Below are positions 54,847-64,000 of a stretch of 64,000 nucleotides of DNA, piece by piece. The stretch is from assembly GCA_009760855.2 (NCBI GenBank), contig WPIO01000080.1:1067501-1131500 (forward strand). The letters run 5' to 3'. The notes beneath the pieces are model-generated. The model saw only the letters and a list, made by a program, of their open reading frames with translations, did not search any database and was not told the DNA's origin. Both the position numbers and the translations under genes were made by a program. The DNA is from Cristatella mucedo (Eukaryota; Bryozoa; Phylactolaemata; Cristatellidae). Each line of letters begins with the position of its first letter. Within the stretch, counting starts at the first letter, position 1.

Positions 54847-55600
54847 TCACTTGATAAAGCGCCCTCAGAGAACTTAATCTCTCTCTAGGCGCTTCACATT
54901 TGCTGCAAAGTGAAATGCAATTGAATGGTAAGTAAAATCATGCTTGAAAAACAACCGAAATGAATAATATGGTTAGGGGTGACATGCACAGGGTCCGCAT
55001 GCAAATGTGGTTAGTGGCAGCATGCACAGTGTCAGCACGCATAAGCACATCAAGGACGAATCACAGGGACCCACTAAATGCTGTCCAAATAGGTGTGTTT
55101 TTAGGTTCCTTTTAAATGTGGTCAAGTCAGGGGATGCTCTGACGCAAGTCCGGAGGGAGTTCCAGGCTTTGGGAGCATATGAACTAAATGCACGGTCTCC
55201 AAAGGATTTAAGGTTTGTACGAGGTGATTCTAGACTGTTGGATTCCGAAAAGCGGGTGGTACGATGCTTGGCCTGATGGGGTAGTATATCTGAAAGATAG
55301 GCTGGAGCCATAGAAAGAAGGGACCTAAAAGTGAGCGACAAAACCTTGAAGTCAATCCGTTGCTTGACTGGTAGCCAGTGCAGGTCGGCGAGAAGTGGAG
55401 TAATGTGGCAACTGCGACGCTCACGACAGACAAGCCTAGCAGCCGAGTTTTGCACCAGCTGCAATCGCCTAATCGCACATGCTGGTAGGCCAGTAAGCAG
55501 TGAGTTGCAAAAGTCGAGACGGAATGTCACGAATGCATGGACCAACTTGGACGCGGTATCTTTATCTAAACAAGCCCGAATTTTAGCAATGTTATGAAGA
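54811..55600 (-). mobile_element. L2-like family 2, youngest-looking 5'-truncated copy
   Basis: A single intact minus-strand frame of 190 residues (55545-54973) covers VTFRLDFCNSLLTGLP, LHWLPVKQRIDF, YAPKAWNSLRTCVR and FKRNLKTHLF. The perfect hairpin tail and a pure (TTA)n run at 54811-54845 follow. The open frame and clean tail suggest a recent insertion. Confidence 0.9.
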
Positions 55601-56054
55601 TGCGTTCAGCTTGGGCGTGAGAGAAGAGGCTCGAAAAGTCAGCTTTTTGGCGCGTATCCAGATATCCGGATTATCCGGATATCCGGCGAGAGTCGAGCTT
55701 GAGGCGGATTCGACGCGTATCGGTTGCACGAGAACGCCGCGTGCGGGTGGCTGAGTGCCGCGGCCGCGGCGCCATGCTTTAGGTGGCGACGCAGCCGCGG
55801 GACAAAGCCGAGTCCTCGTCGGCCCAAAGGAGGAGACCCGGTTCGGTCACACTCGCCACCAGTCGAGATCAAGCGAGATTCGAGGTCACGCGCTCCTAAC
55901 GAGACGCTACGAGGCAGTGCGTGCGCAGCGAAACGGGGCTTCAAGCCGAAGCGGTGGCAGCGGGGCTACCTTTAACCTTTGGCAACGACGGCTCCTCCCA
56001 CGCGACCGCGAGCAGCTGCTGCGGCGGCTGCGCTCTGTGGTAACGACTGGGGCA

Positions 56055-56055
56055 A

Positions 56056-56117
<62 letters not shown>

Positions 56118-56126
56118 GCGGCAGCG
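56055..56126. repeat. (GGC)n trinucleotide repeat
   Basis: About 20 GGC triplets followed by GGCAGC variants inside a CpG-rich block. Poly-Gly, poly-Ala and poly-Pro/Arg frames result. Confidence 0.95.
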
Positions 56127-57654
56127 GGACAACCCTGAGAGACTGCCGCCGAGTTAACGCCGCCGAGTTAACGCCGCCGCCGCCGCCGGCGCGAGCTCCT
56201 CTTCTGCTTGGACGCTCTGCGGCGCCTTCCTTCCGGTGCGCTGACCGTAGGTCCCCGAGCGGAAGTCGCGACGGGAAAGCGAAGCGAAACACCCGAGCGG
56301 AAGTCGCGTTATTTCGACCTAACGACGAAAACACGCGCCCATAAGGTGACTCAATCGAAGCCGAGAGGCCCAGATATCCTGTCCGCTCGTGGCCGCCGCC
56401 GCCGCTGCCGCTCGTATTCCTCCGCCGCGTTCGCCTCTGTCCGACCGATGCACCGTCGGCGCCACGGCGACCCGCGGGCACGCGCACCTGAGCCGTGCAT
56501 ACGTCAGGGGCCGCCGGGCAAGAGTGATCGGCCGAGCGAGAGCGGACCGTCACGAAGCGGCTCTCCTGGCTCTCTCATTGTCTCCGATTGTCCGGAAGAC
56601 GATTGTCCGGACGTGAAACTTTATGACGCGCGTCCTTTTGTTTCGTCACAATGCCTGACGGACGGACGGACTTGGCGCCGTGAGCGAGCTACAAATAGCT
56701 CTCCGTCTGCAGACGGCATCCACAAACACCCTGCAGTCTCAGCTCCCACGGCTGAGCGCAGCCATCCCTCACAGACCATACCAAAACACGCAACAACGCA
56801 ACGAAACACAGCACGAATGCAAAACTGCGTCAGAGGCAAGACCGCTGGGCGTGCGATTGCGATGTTAATGTGGCGATTGCGTTGTTGCGCGGCGCGTTGA
56901 CTCAGCGAGCTGGGACGCGCGCTGTTGGACTGACATTGGCGCGTTTTCGCCGTTACAGAGCGATTGTCGAAGCGCGGTCCCGGGAACGACGCCGAGCCTG
57001 GGAGCGGAAGGTACGGCGCCAGCTCTCGCGGCGGCGACGGCGGCGGCCATCTTGCGACGCGAAAGCCTCGCCCTCGAGTCGCGAAGCACGTCTGCTTCGC
57101 GCAGGAGGCTGGGCGCCAGCGGCTCCGACGGATGCGTAGCTTTCGCGCATCTACGACATCCGTCGCTTTCGCTTCGAGCAGCGTTCTGTAGCGTTCGCTC
57201 AAATACTGCGGGAGCTTGCAGAGCTAGCCGCGGAGGCACGGAGGCAGAGGTTTGGGGTTTATTGAGGAGCTTGGGGGGGCCCGCATTGAGAAGCCGCATC
57301 CTTGACTGTCGGACGTGTCGTCCTGCTTTCATTCGTACTTGCCCACCCGTCATTTGCCGCGGCCCTCTGCTCACGGACCCCACGCCACTGACCCTTACCC
57401 TGTGCTACTGAGCTCGGCGAGTCGAGCGGTTTTCAATTAGACTTTATATGCATGACATGCATATTCCATCTACTTCGGTTACATGATAATTGCAGCAGCG
57501 CGGCGGCAGATTTAGGAAATTGCATTGTGAAATTTAAAAAATTAAGAATAATTGGATTAGGAAAGTTAAAAAATTAAGAATATTCGCATTAGGAAATTTT
57601 AAAAAATTAATAGTAATAATTAATATGCCGCCGCAATCCTGAGCCGGATACGCT

Positions 57655-60600
57655 ATGGAGACGCTGCTGCGTGCGGTCAAGGACGGGGTCAATGGGTCGT
57701 TCTTCTCTCAGTCTCTCGCTCTTCTCTCACAATCCTCTCACTTAGAGCGACTGCTTGTCCTGCCCACGGTATTCGATTGCGTGCGAACGTTTCGCGGCGC
57801 TCAGTGGCCCACGCTTCCGGCGACGCAACGACGGATGGCTGCTCACTGCGGCTGCAATCTCGGTGCCACACGGAGGAGTTCGGCGCCGCGCACGCTCATA
57901 GCCTGCTGTGGCGACGCCTCGTCTTTCCGTAAACGGTGCAGGTGCGAGTTCACGAAGAGACGGCGGCTCGTGGCCTTCTGCGTCGTGGCGTGCGTGGCGA
58001 TTGTCGGTGGAATGACGATATCTGCTCTCATTATCACCGACCTCATTGCCCATCCCCTGCCCACTAGTCTCGGGGAAGACTTCGGCGGAAGACTACAGTG
58101 GCCGACGATTCGACCAAGCTCGACCCTGGCGGCCTCTGCAGTGACGTCTAATGGTGCCTCTACGGCTAGCTCTGCTAGACCGGCTAGCTCTGCTGAACGT
58201 TCTGCCAGTGTCTCTACGGCTAGCTCTGCTGGACCGGCTAACGCTGATGGAACCTCTGCCAGTGTCTCTACGGCTAGCTCTGGTAGACCGGCTAGCTCTG
58301 AGAGTGTCTCCACGGCCAGCTCTGCTGGACTGCCTAGCTCTGAGATTGTCTCCACGGCCAGCTCTGCTCGACCGGCTGACGCTGATGGAACCTCTGCCAG
58401 TGTCTCTACGGCTAGCTCTTCTAGACCGGCTAAGGCTAGCTCTGCTCGACCGGATAGCTCTGGTGGAACCTCTACCAATGTCTCCACGGCTAGCTCTGCT
58501 GGACCGCCTAGCTCTGAGAGTGTCTCCACGGCTAGCTCTGCTGGACCGCCTAGCTCTGAGAGTGTCTCCACGGCTAGCTCCGCTGGAACGCCTAGCTCTG
58601 AGAGTGCCTCCACGGCTAGCTCTGCTGGACCAGCTGACACTGATGGAACCTATGCCAGTGTCTCCACGGCTAGCTTTGCTCAACCGGATAGCTCTGGTGG
58701 AACCTCTGCCAGTGTCTCTACGGCTAGCTCTGCTCGACCGGATCGCTCTGGTAAAACTTCTGCCTTTGTCTCTACGGCTAGCTCTGCTGGACTGGCTAGC
58801 TCTGCTGGACTGGCTAGCTCTGCTGGACTGGCTAGCTCTGCTGGACTGGCTAGCTCTGCTGGACCGGCTAGCTCTGCTGGACCGGCTAGCTCTGCTGGAA
58901 CCTCTGCCAGTGTCTTCACGGCTAGATCTGCTGGAACCTCTGCCAGTGTCTTCACGGCTAGATCTGCTGGAACCTCTGCCAGTGTCTTCACGGCTAGATC
59001 TGCTGGAACCTCTGCCAGTGTCTTCACGGCTAGCTCTGCTGGAACCTCTGCCAGTGTCTTCACGGCTAGCTCTGCTGGAACCTCTGCCAGTGTCTTCACG
59101 GCTAGCTCTGCTAGACCGGCTAGCTCTGCTGGAACCTCTGCCAGCGTCTTCACGGCTAGCTCTGCTGGACCGGCTAGCTCTGCTGGAACCTCTGCCAGCG
59201 TCTTCACGGCTAGATCTGCTGGAACCTCTGCCAGTGTCTTCACGGCTAGCTCTGCTGGAACCTCTGCCAGCGTCTTCACGGCTAGCTCTGCTGGACCGGC
59301 TAGCTCTGCTGGAACCTCTGCCAGCGTCTTCACGGCTAGCTCTGCTGGACCGGCTAGATCTGCTGGAACCTCTGCCAGCGTCTTCACGGCTAGCTCTGCT
59401 AGACCGGGTAGCTCTGCTGGAACCTCTGCCAGCGTCTCCATGGCTAGCTCTGCTGGACCGGCTAGCTCTGCTGGAACCTCTGCCAGCGTCTTCACGGCTA
59501 GCTCTGCTGGACCGGCTAGATCTGCTGGAACCTCTGCCAGCGTCTTCACGGCTAGCTCTGCTAGACCGGGTAGCTCTGGTGGAACCTCTGCCAGCGTCTT
59601 CACGGCTAGCTCTGCTAGACCGGGTAGCTCTGGTGGAACCTCTGCCAGCGTCTTCACGGCTAGCTCTGCTAGACCGGGTAGCTCTGGTGGAACCTCTGCC
59701 AGCGTCTTCACGGCTAGCTCTGCTAGACCGGGTAGCTCTGGTGGAACCTCTGCCAGCGTCTTCACGGCTAGCTCTGCTAGACCGGGTAGCTCTGGTGGAA
59801 CCTCTGCCAGCGTCTTCACGGCTAGCTCGGCTGGACCGGGTAGCTCTGGTGGAACCTCTGCCAGCGTCTTCACGGCTAGCTCGGCTGGACCGGGTAGCTC
59901 TGGTGGAACCTCTGCCAGCGTCTTCACGGCTAGCTCTGCTGGACCGGCTAGCTCTGCTGGAACCTCTGCCAGCGTCTTCACGGCTAGCTCTGCTGGACCG
60001 GCTAGCTCTGCTGGAACCTCTGCCAGCGTCTTCACGGCTAGCTCTGCTGGACCGGGTAGCTCTGCTGGAACCTCTGCCAGCGTCTCCACGGCTAGCTCTG
60101 CTAGACCGGCTAGCTCTGCTGGAACCTCTGCCAGCGTCTTCACGGCTAGCTCTGCTAGACCGGGTAGCTCTGGTGGAACCTCTGCCAGCGTCTTCACGGC
60201 TAGCTCTGCTAGACCGGGTAGCTCTGGTGGAAAACCTGCCTGCCACGGCGTCTTCACGGCTAGCTCTGCTGGAACCGGGTAGCTCTGGTGGTCTTCACGG
60301 CTAGCTCTGCTTCACGGCGTCTTCACGGCTAGCTCTGCTAGACCGGCTAGCTCTGCTGGAACCTCTGCCAGCGTCTTCACGGCTAGCTCGGCTGGACCGG
60401 GTAGCTCTGGTGGAACCTCTGCCAGCGTCTTCACGGCTACCTTTGCCAGTGTCTTCACGGCTAGCTCTGCTGGAGCCTTTGCCAGTGTCTTCACGGCTAG
60501 CTCTGGTGGACCGGCTAGCTCTGCTGGAACCTTTGCCAGTGTCTTCACGGCTAGCTCTGGTAGACCGGCTAGCTCTGCTGGAACCTTTGCCAGTGTCTTC

Positions 60601-63527
60601 ACGGCTAGCTCTGGTAGACCGGCTAGCTCTGCTGGAACCTCTGCCAGTGTCTTCACGGCTAGCTCTGGGAGACGGTAGATCTGCTGGAACCTCTGCCAGC
60701 GTCTTCACGGCTAGCTCTGCTGGACCGGGTAGCTCTGCTGGAACCTCTGCCAGCGTCTTCACGGCTAGCTCGGCTGGACCGGGTAGCTCTGGTGGAACCT
60801 CTGCCAGCGTCTTCACGGCTAGCTCTGATAGAACGTCTGCCAGTGCCACTTCGGCAGGTGCTACTGTAAGCGGCACAAATACTAGGGCCGGAGGAACTAC
60901 GGTGCCAACTATTGACTCGCTCAACTGGACGAGTACATCAACTGCGAGGTGCACGAAACTGGCAGAGTAAGTATGAATTTCTGCTGGCTAAATTGGTTGT
61001 GAAGCCAGCTCATTAGTGTATGGGCTTGGGTGCAAACTTGTACTTGGTAGCTCTTGCTGTGTCGTGTGAAACGTGGCAAAGCCAACAGCTAACAGCATCG
61101 TTGCTCACATCCGGGGATCGTGAGTGCTGCTTTGACAGCGCCATATCGGAGCTGTGGCCTCTGCGCTTCAGGGACATCATGGATGAAGGTGGCTCGGCAG
61201 TGGACGCAGCCATTGCGGTTCACATCTGTGCCGGCCTGGACGAGCCGCAGAGGGCGGGCATCGGCGGAGGATTAGCCATGACCATCTACAATGAGTAAGT
61301 CGCTTTTTATCATAAGCTCGTCGCCTGCGTCCATTCGACCAACTCCAGCAAATTGATGGCTGCCATGTTTCCGTGTGCGCTTCCGCATGCATTTGCGCAT
61401 GAGCAGGCCCATGGGCTTGTGCCTGCGGCTTTTCCAATCGTGCTCTTGCATGCCCGACGCGCGCCTGCGAAGGGCCCAAACAATGCATCGGACCTCGCCA
61501 TTGTATCTATTCTGTTGCGTATCACTTTGCAGCAAATGTAAAGCGCCTAGAAAGAAATTAAGTTCTCTGAGGGCGCTTTATCAAGTGCAATATTATTATT
61601 ATTATTATTATTGTACCTCGTAGGATGTCGTTTAAAAATTAAACGAACGACACGTGTGAACGGCTCCCCAAAACAGAACAAGATGTTTTTCTGGTCGTTT
61701 ATATTGATAAATCGCCCCCAGACGCAACGCCCTGTACGCATCCAGTGCAAAAGGATCGCGGACCTAATGAATACTGGATTTGCATTTAGTGGGTCCCTGC
61801 GATTCGTCCTTTACGTGCTTGTTGGTGCTGACACCGCACAAGCTAACCCTGTGCATTTGACCGCTAACCATGTTATTCGTTCCATACTCTGTGCACCCCT
61901 AATAACCTTTGAACTCTCGCTTGCATTTTGCATCACTTAACTCTTCGATCGCTTGTGGAGACTTGGACTGGAAGTAGGCCTCTAAAAATGTCGGAGCAGT
62001 AGAGCGTGGTGGCGTGGTGCACGACGCGACATGAGCTAAATGTCACGTAGCCCGTGCCCAACTTGTCATCGTAGGACTAGCAAGGAGAGTGCCGCGTTCA
62101 TGGCCCGAGAAGCTAGCCCGCTGGCGATCAATCAAACCGACGACCGCTATGAGAATATTCCCGGCTACGCTCTGGAGGGTGAGGACGCAGCGCTGGCTGC
62201 GTGCCGCTGTGACATGCCGCTGCAACAGAGTTTGCAGCCGCAAGCCGCTGCTCGCGTCGCCCAATCCCCCTGAACTTGTGCAAGCCGACGCCTCCTGTAG
62301 TGGCCGAGGCGAGCGGGGAATGCACGGATGCGTGGGGCGCGCTTCAGGCGGGCCCGCCATGGCCGTGCCTGGCGAGGTGGCCGGCTACTGGGCGGCGTGG
62401 AAAAAGTTTGGTCGCATTCCGTGGCGACGCCTTTTCAACCGCACGATCGCCTGGTGCGACGAAGGTCTCGTCGTCGACCAGGCGCTGGCCGACCACTTGG
62501 CGGAGCAGCGCGAGGCGCTGATGAGGAGCGCCACTTTCAGGTGAGCCTCGCTCTGCATTCCCACTTCGCTCAAAGTGGGACTCGCTGTAGCGGCCATCGG
62601 TCGCCATTTGACGGTTGCTTGGCAGCCGATTGTGAGGCCGCCGCACAGCTCGGTTCTCGAGTGGCTTCATGTCTGTGTCGTCGTTTCAGCGAGGAATTCC
62701 TGCTGAACGGGACAGCGCCCTCTGTCGGCACGAAGCTGCCCACGCGGCGCTTCTGCGGAACGCTGAGAAGGATCGCCGACGATCCAGATGGCTTCTACAC
62801 GGGCAGCTTGGCGGCCGACATTCTAAGCGACGCTACCGACGAAGGTAAGGGCGTTGTCGAGAATTTGCCTCGGCTAGACAACAGCGCGCGAGACGCCGCC
62901 GAGACGGAACGCCGAGCGAATGTTGCCGCCGCCGCTGCAGGAGCTCCGTGGGCGCTGGCCGACCTGCAGAAGTACCAAGCCAGATCGGACAACGCCCTGC
63001 GTTTCAACTACACGAAATCGAAGAAAGCGCTGCTGGTGCCTTTCCTGCCGACGCCTGGCGTTCTGCTCGGAATGCATTTAAGTACATTTTTGGGTACGCC
63101 TTGAGTGGCCGGCCAAAATGGCGGAAGCGGATCCGCAGCCGCCGTTGCCGCCATTGCTGCCTTGACGATCTCGGCGGCGGCGGCGGCCTGGGGCTGAAGT
63201 CCTCCTGAATCTCTGTCTCTCTTCCTGCCTAGAATCTGACCTTTTTCCTGATCCAGACCTGACTCTTTCCTGAACTAGACACTGCCTTCGCTGGGCGCAA
63301 GTCATCCCGCGATGCATGCGAGGTTCTGCTGCTGCAGCAAAAACTACTGCGATTAAGCTGCCGAGCTCGTTTCAGAATATGGCTTCAATCCAGAAAACCT
63401 GTCGCTGGCGGAGAGCGACGTGAATGATACGTCGTTAACGATGCATCGGTACATAGAGTCTCTCAGGTTCGCCTCGGTGCGGAAGGTCCGTTACGGCGAT
63501 CCTCGAGTCCACAAAGAGTCCGGTCAA
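57655..63527 (+). CDS. GGT1-like: Gamma-glutamyltransferase C with mucin-like stalk, 3'-partial
   Basis: Third GGT paralogue. Exons: exon 2 up to 60966, then 61172-61294, 62075-62178, 62348-62540, 62690-62844, 62941-63093, 63376-63527. Exons 9-12 with the nucleophile Thr lie beyond the window. Exon 2 either starts at an acceptor (GGTGCAG/G, 57942) in the phase used by genes A and B, with exon 1 undetected, or translation begins at ATG 57655 in the same frame with a tail of about 96 residues. A basic stop-transfer KRRR precedes a transmembrane helix (LVAFCVVACVAIVGG...), then the mucin-like repeat, then CTKLAE joined to [15 protein letters not shown]. Visible GGT motifs: GIGGGLAMTIY, MAREASP (substrate Arg), AVPGEVAGY, FYTGSLAADI and LTMHRYIESLRFA. 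Exons 3, 5 and 7 have the same length as in A and B. It is more divergent than A and B in exons 4, 7 and 8. The stalk contains frame breaks in this assembly. Confidence 0.85.
58150..60840 (+). repeat. Coding tandem repeat: mucin-like stalk of gene C
   Basis: Built from an 18-codon (54-nt) unit, ASSAGPASSAGTSASVFT, and a 12-codon form that lacks the first half. The 5' part (58150-58780) is more varied (PSSESVSTASSAG units); the middle and 3' parts are nearly identical, a sign of recent expansion and homogenisation. Composition is Ser, Ala, Thr and Gly with scattered Pro, no Cys and few charges, matching densely O-glycosylated extracellular stalks. Every unit length is a multiple of 3, so all six frames tend to stay open. 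The Ser/Ala/Thr frame is chosen because it joins the transmembrane helix to the GGT domain. Confidence 0.85.
60236..60680 (+). other. Reading-frame breaks in the gene C stalk
   Basis: At 60271 the unit reads GGAACCGGGTAG instead of GGACCGGGTAGC, one extra A giving a stop at 60280-60282. A deletion of about 14 nt follows and restores the original frame near 60320. At about 60672 the unit reads GGGAGACGGTAG where others have GGTAGACCGGCTAG, a loss of two bases that creates a stop at 60676-60678 and moves the Ser/Ala/Thr frame to the one that joins exon 3. Exon 2 from 57942 is 3025 nt, one more than a multiple of 3, where 0 modulo 3 is expected. Consensus errors in a long near-identical repeat are the likeliest cause. 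Confidence 0.8.
61530..61612 (+). mobile_element. Solo L2-like 3' tail in gene C intron 3
   Basis: GCAGCAAATGTAAAGCGCC, the inner hairpin, GGGCGCTTTATCAAGTGCA and eight ATT units. A second short family-2 piece (TTAGTGGGTCCCTGCGATTC) lies at about 61785-61880. Confidence 0.8.
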
Positions 63528-63824
63528 GTGAGCGAAACCCTCTGCCGCGGCAGCCGCCCGACGCCGCGCAAGCCCGGCTACAGCCGAACGCTTCGGTGGC
63601 GGCCTCGGCGGCAGCGAACGTGCTTCGAGAATCTGCCGCAGTTCAGCGGAGGCGAATGCCTTCGCGACTTCGCGAACCTTGGCTGCGTGCGTCTGCCGCT
63701 GCCGCTTTCCTCTTGCTGGACTACGACTCGTCTCTGACGCCGAAATAGCTTATACTTCTCAAAGCGTTTATTCACCAGTAACACTTCGCACTCCCAGCGA
63801 GAGAGTACTTCCTCACTGCTCCTC

Positions 63825-63995
63825 TCCCCCTGGTCGACTCCCGTGATTCATCGACCACAACTGTGCACCGGCCGACCCTGATGGTAAATCCACCATCTGG
63901 CCACCGGCTGTTCCATGCCACATCAAAGGCAACCCACAGCAATGCACTGGCCGACCCTGATGGTGGATTCACCATCAGGGTCGGCCAGTGCACAG
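63825..63995 (-). repeat. Dispersed repeat copy ending in a palindrome
   Basis: Reverse-orientation counterpart of the repeat at 27205-27330, in intron 8 of gene C. The motif GGCCGACCCTGATGGT occurs twice directly and once inverted inside it. Confidence 0.6.
63943..63992. repeat. 23-bp perfect palindrome with 4-nt loop
   Basis: Arms 63943-63965 and 63970-63992 are exact reverse complements around GATT. The arms contain CACTGGCCGACCCTGATGG. Confidence 0.95.
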
Positions 63996-64000
63996 TTGCG

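Noticed and set aside
58093-60246. Minus-strand open frames of 717 and 525 codons and a plus-strand 717-codon frame over the gene C repeat
   Set aside because: They are alternative frames of a tandem repeat whose unit is a multiple of three; only the Ser/Ala/Thr frame connects to a transmembrane helix and a GGT domain.

Overview
This is animal nuclear DNA. Coding sequence is split into short exons with GT-AG introns, surrounded by very abundant microsatellites, L2-like non-LTR retrotransposon copies and tRNA-derived SINEs. Codon use is GC-rich in the first gene and more mixed in the second. The phylum cannot be named from the sequence; an invertebrate or early chordate fits the L2 families with ATT tails and the divergence of the genes from human GGT1.

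The coding content is dominated by a tandem array of three plus-strand gamma-glutamyltransferase (GGT, family T3) genes. Gene A (6237-19058) is complete: 12 exons whose lengths sum to 1875 nt, giving a 624-residue type II membrane protein. Gene B (25718-41734) has exons 2-12 complete; its first coding exon is uncertain (candidate at 22405-22430). Gene C (exon 2 from 57942, or ATG 57655, to 63527) runs off the window after exon 8, so its catalytic half lies outside. Intron positions and phases are the same in all three wherever they can be compared, and exon 3 (123 nt), exon 5 (193 nt) and exon 7 (153 nt) have identical lengths, so the genes arose by duplication of one intron-containing ancestor.

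Gene C carries the most unusual feature. Its exon 2, which in A and B encodes only the membrane anchor and a short stalk, is expanded to about 3 kb and encodes a Ser/Thr/Ala/Gly-rich mucin-like tandem repeat of more than 900 residues between the transmembrane helix and the GGT ectodomain. The assembled sequence has reading-frame breaks near the 3' end of this repeat (60236-60680).

Layout: 1-5.7 kb, GC-rich non-coding DNA, an L2-like element and minisatellites; 5.7-19.1 kb, gene A with its putative upstream region; 19.1-25.7 kb, intergenic microsatellites and a SINE; 25.7-41.7 kb, gene B; 41.7-57.6 kb, a 16-kb gap filled by two L2-like families, one nested in the other, GC-rich minisatellites and a weak minus-strand exon candidate; 57.6-64 kb, gene C. 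Together the three genes would supply surface enzymes of glutathione turnover, anchored with stalks of very different length.
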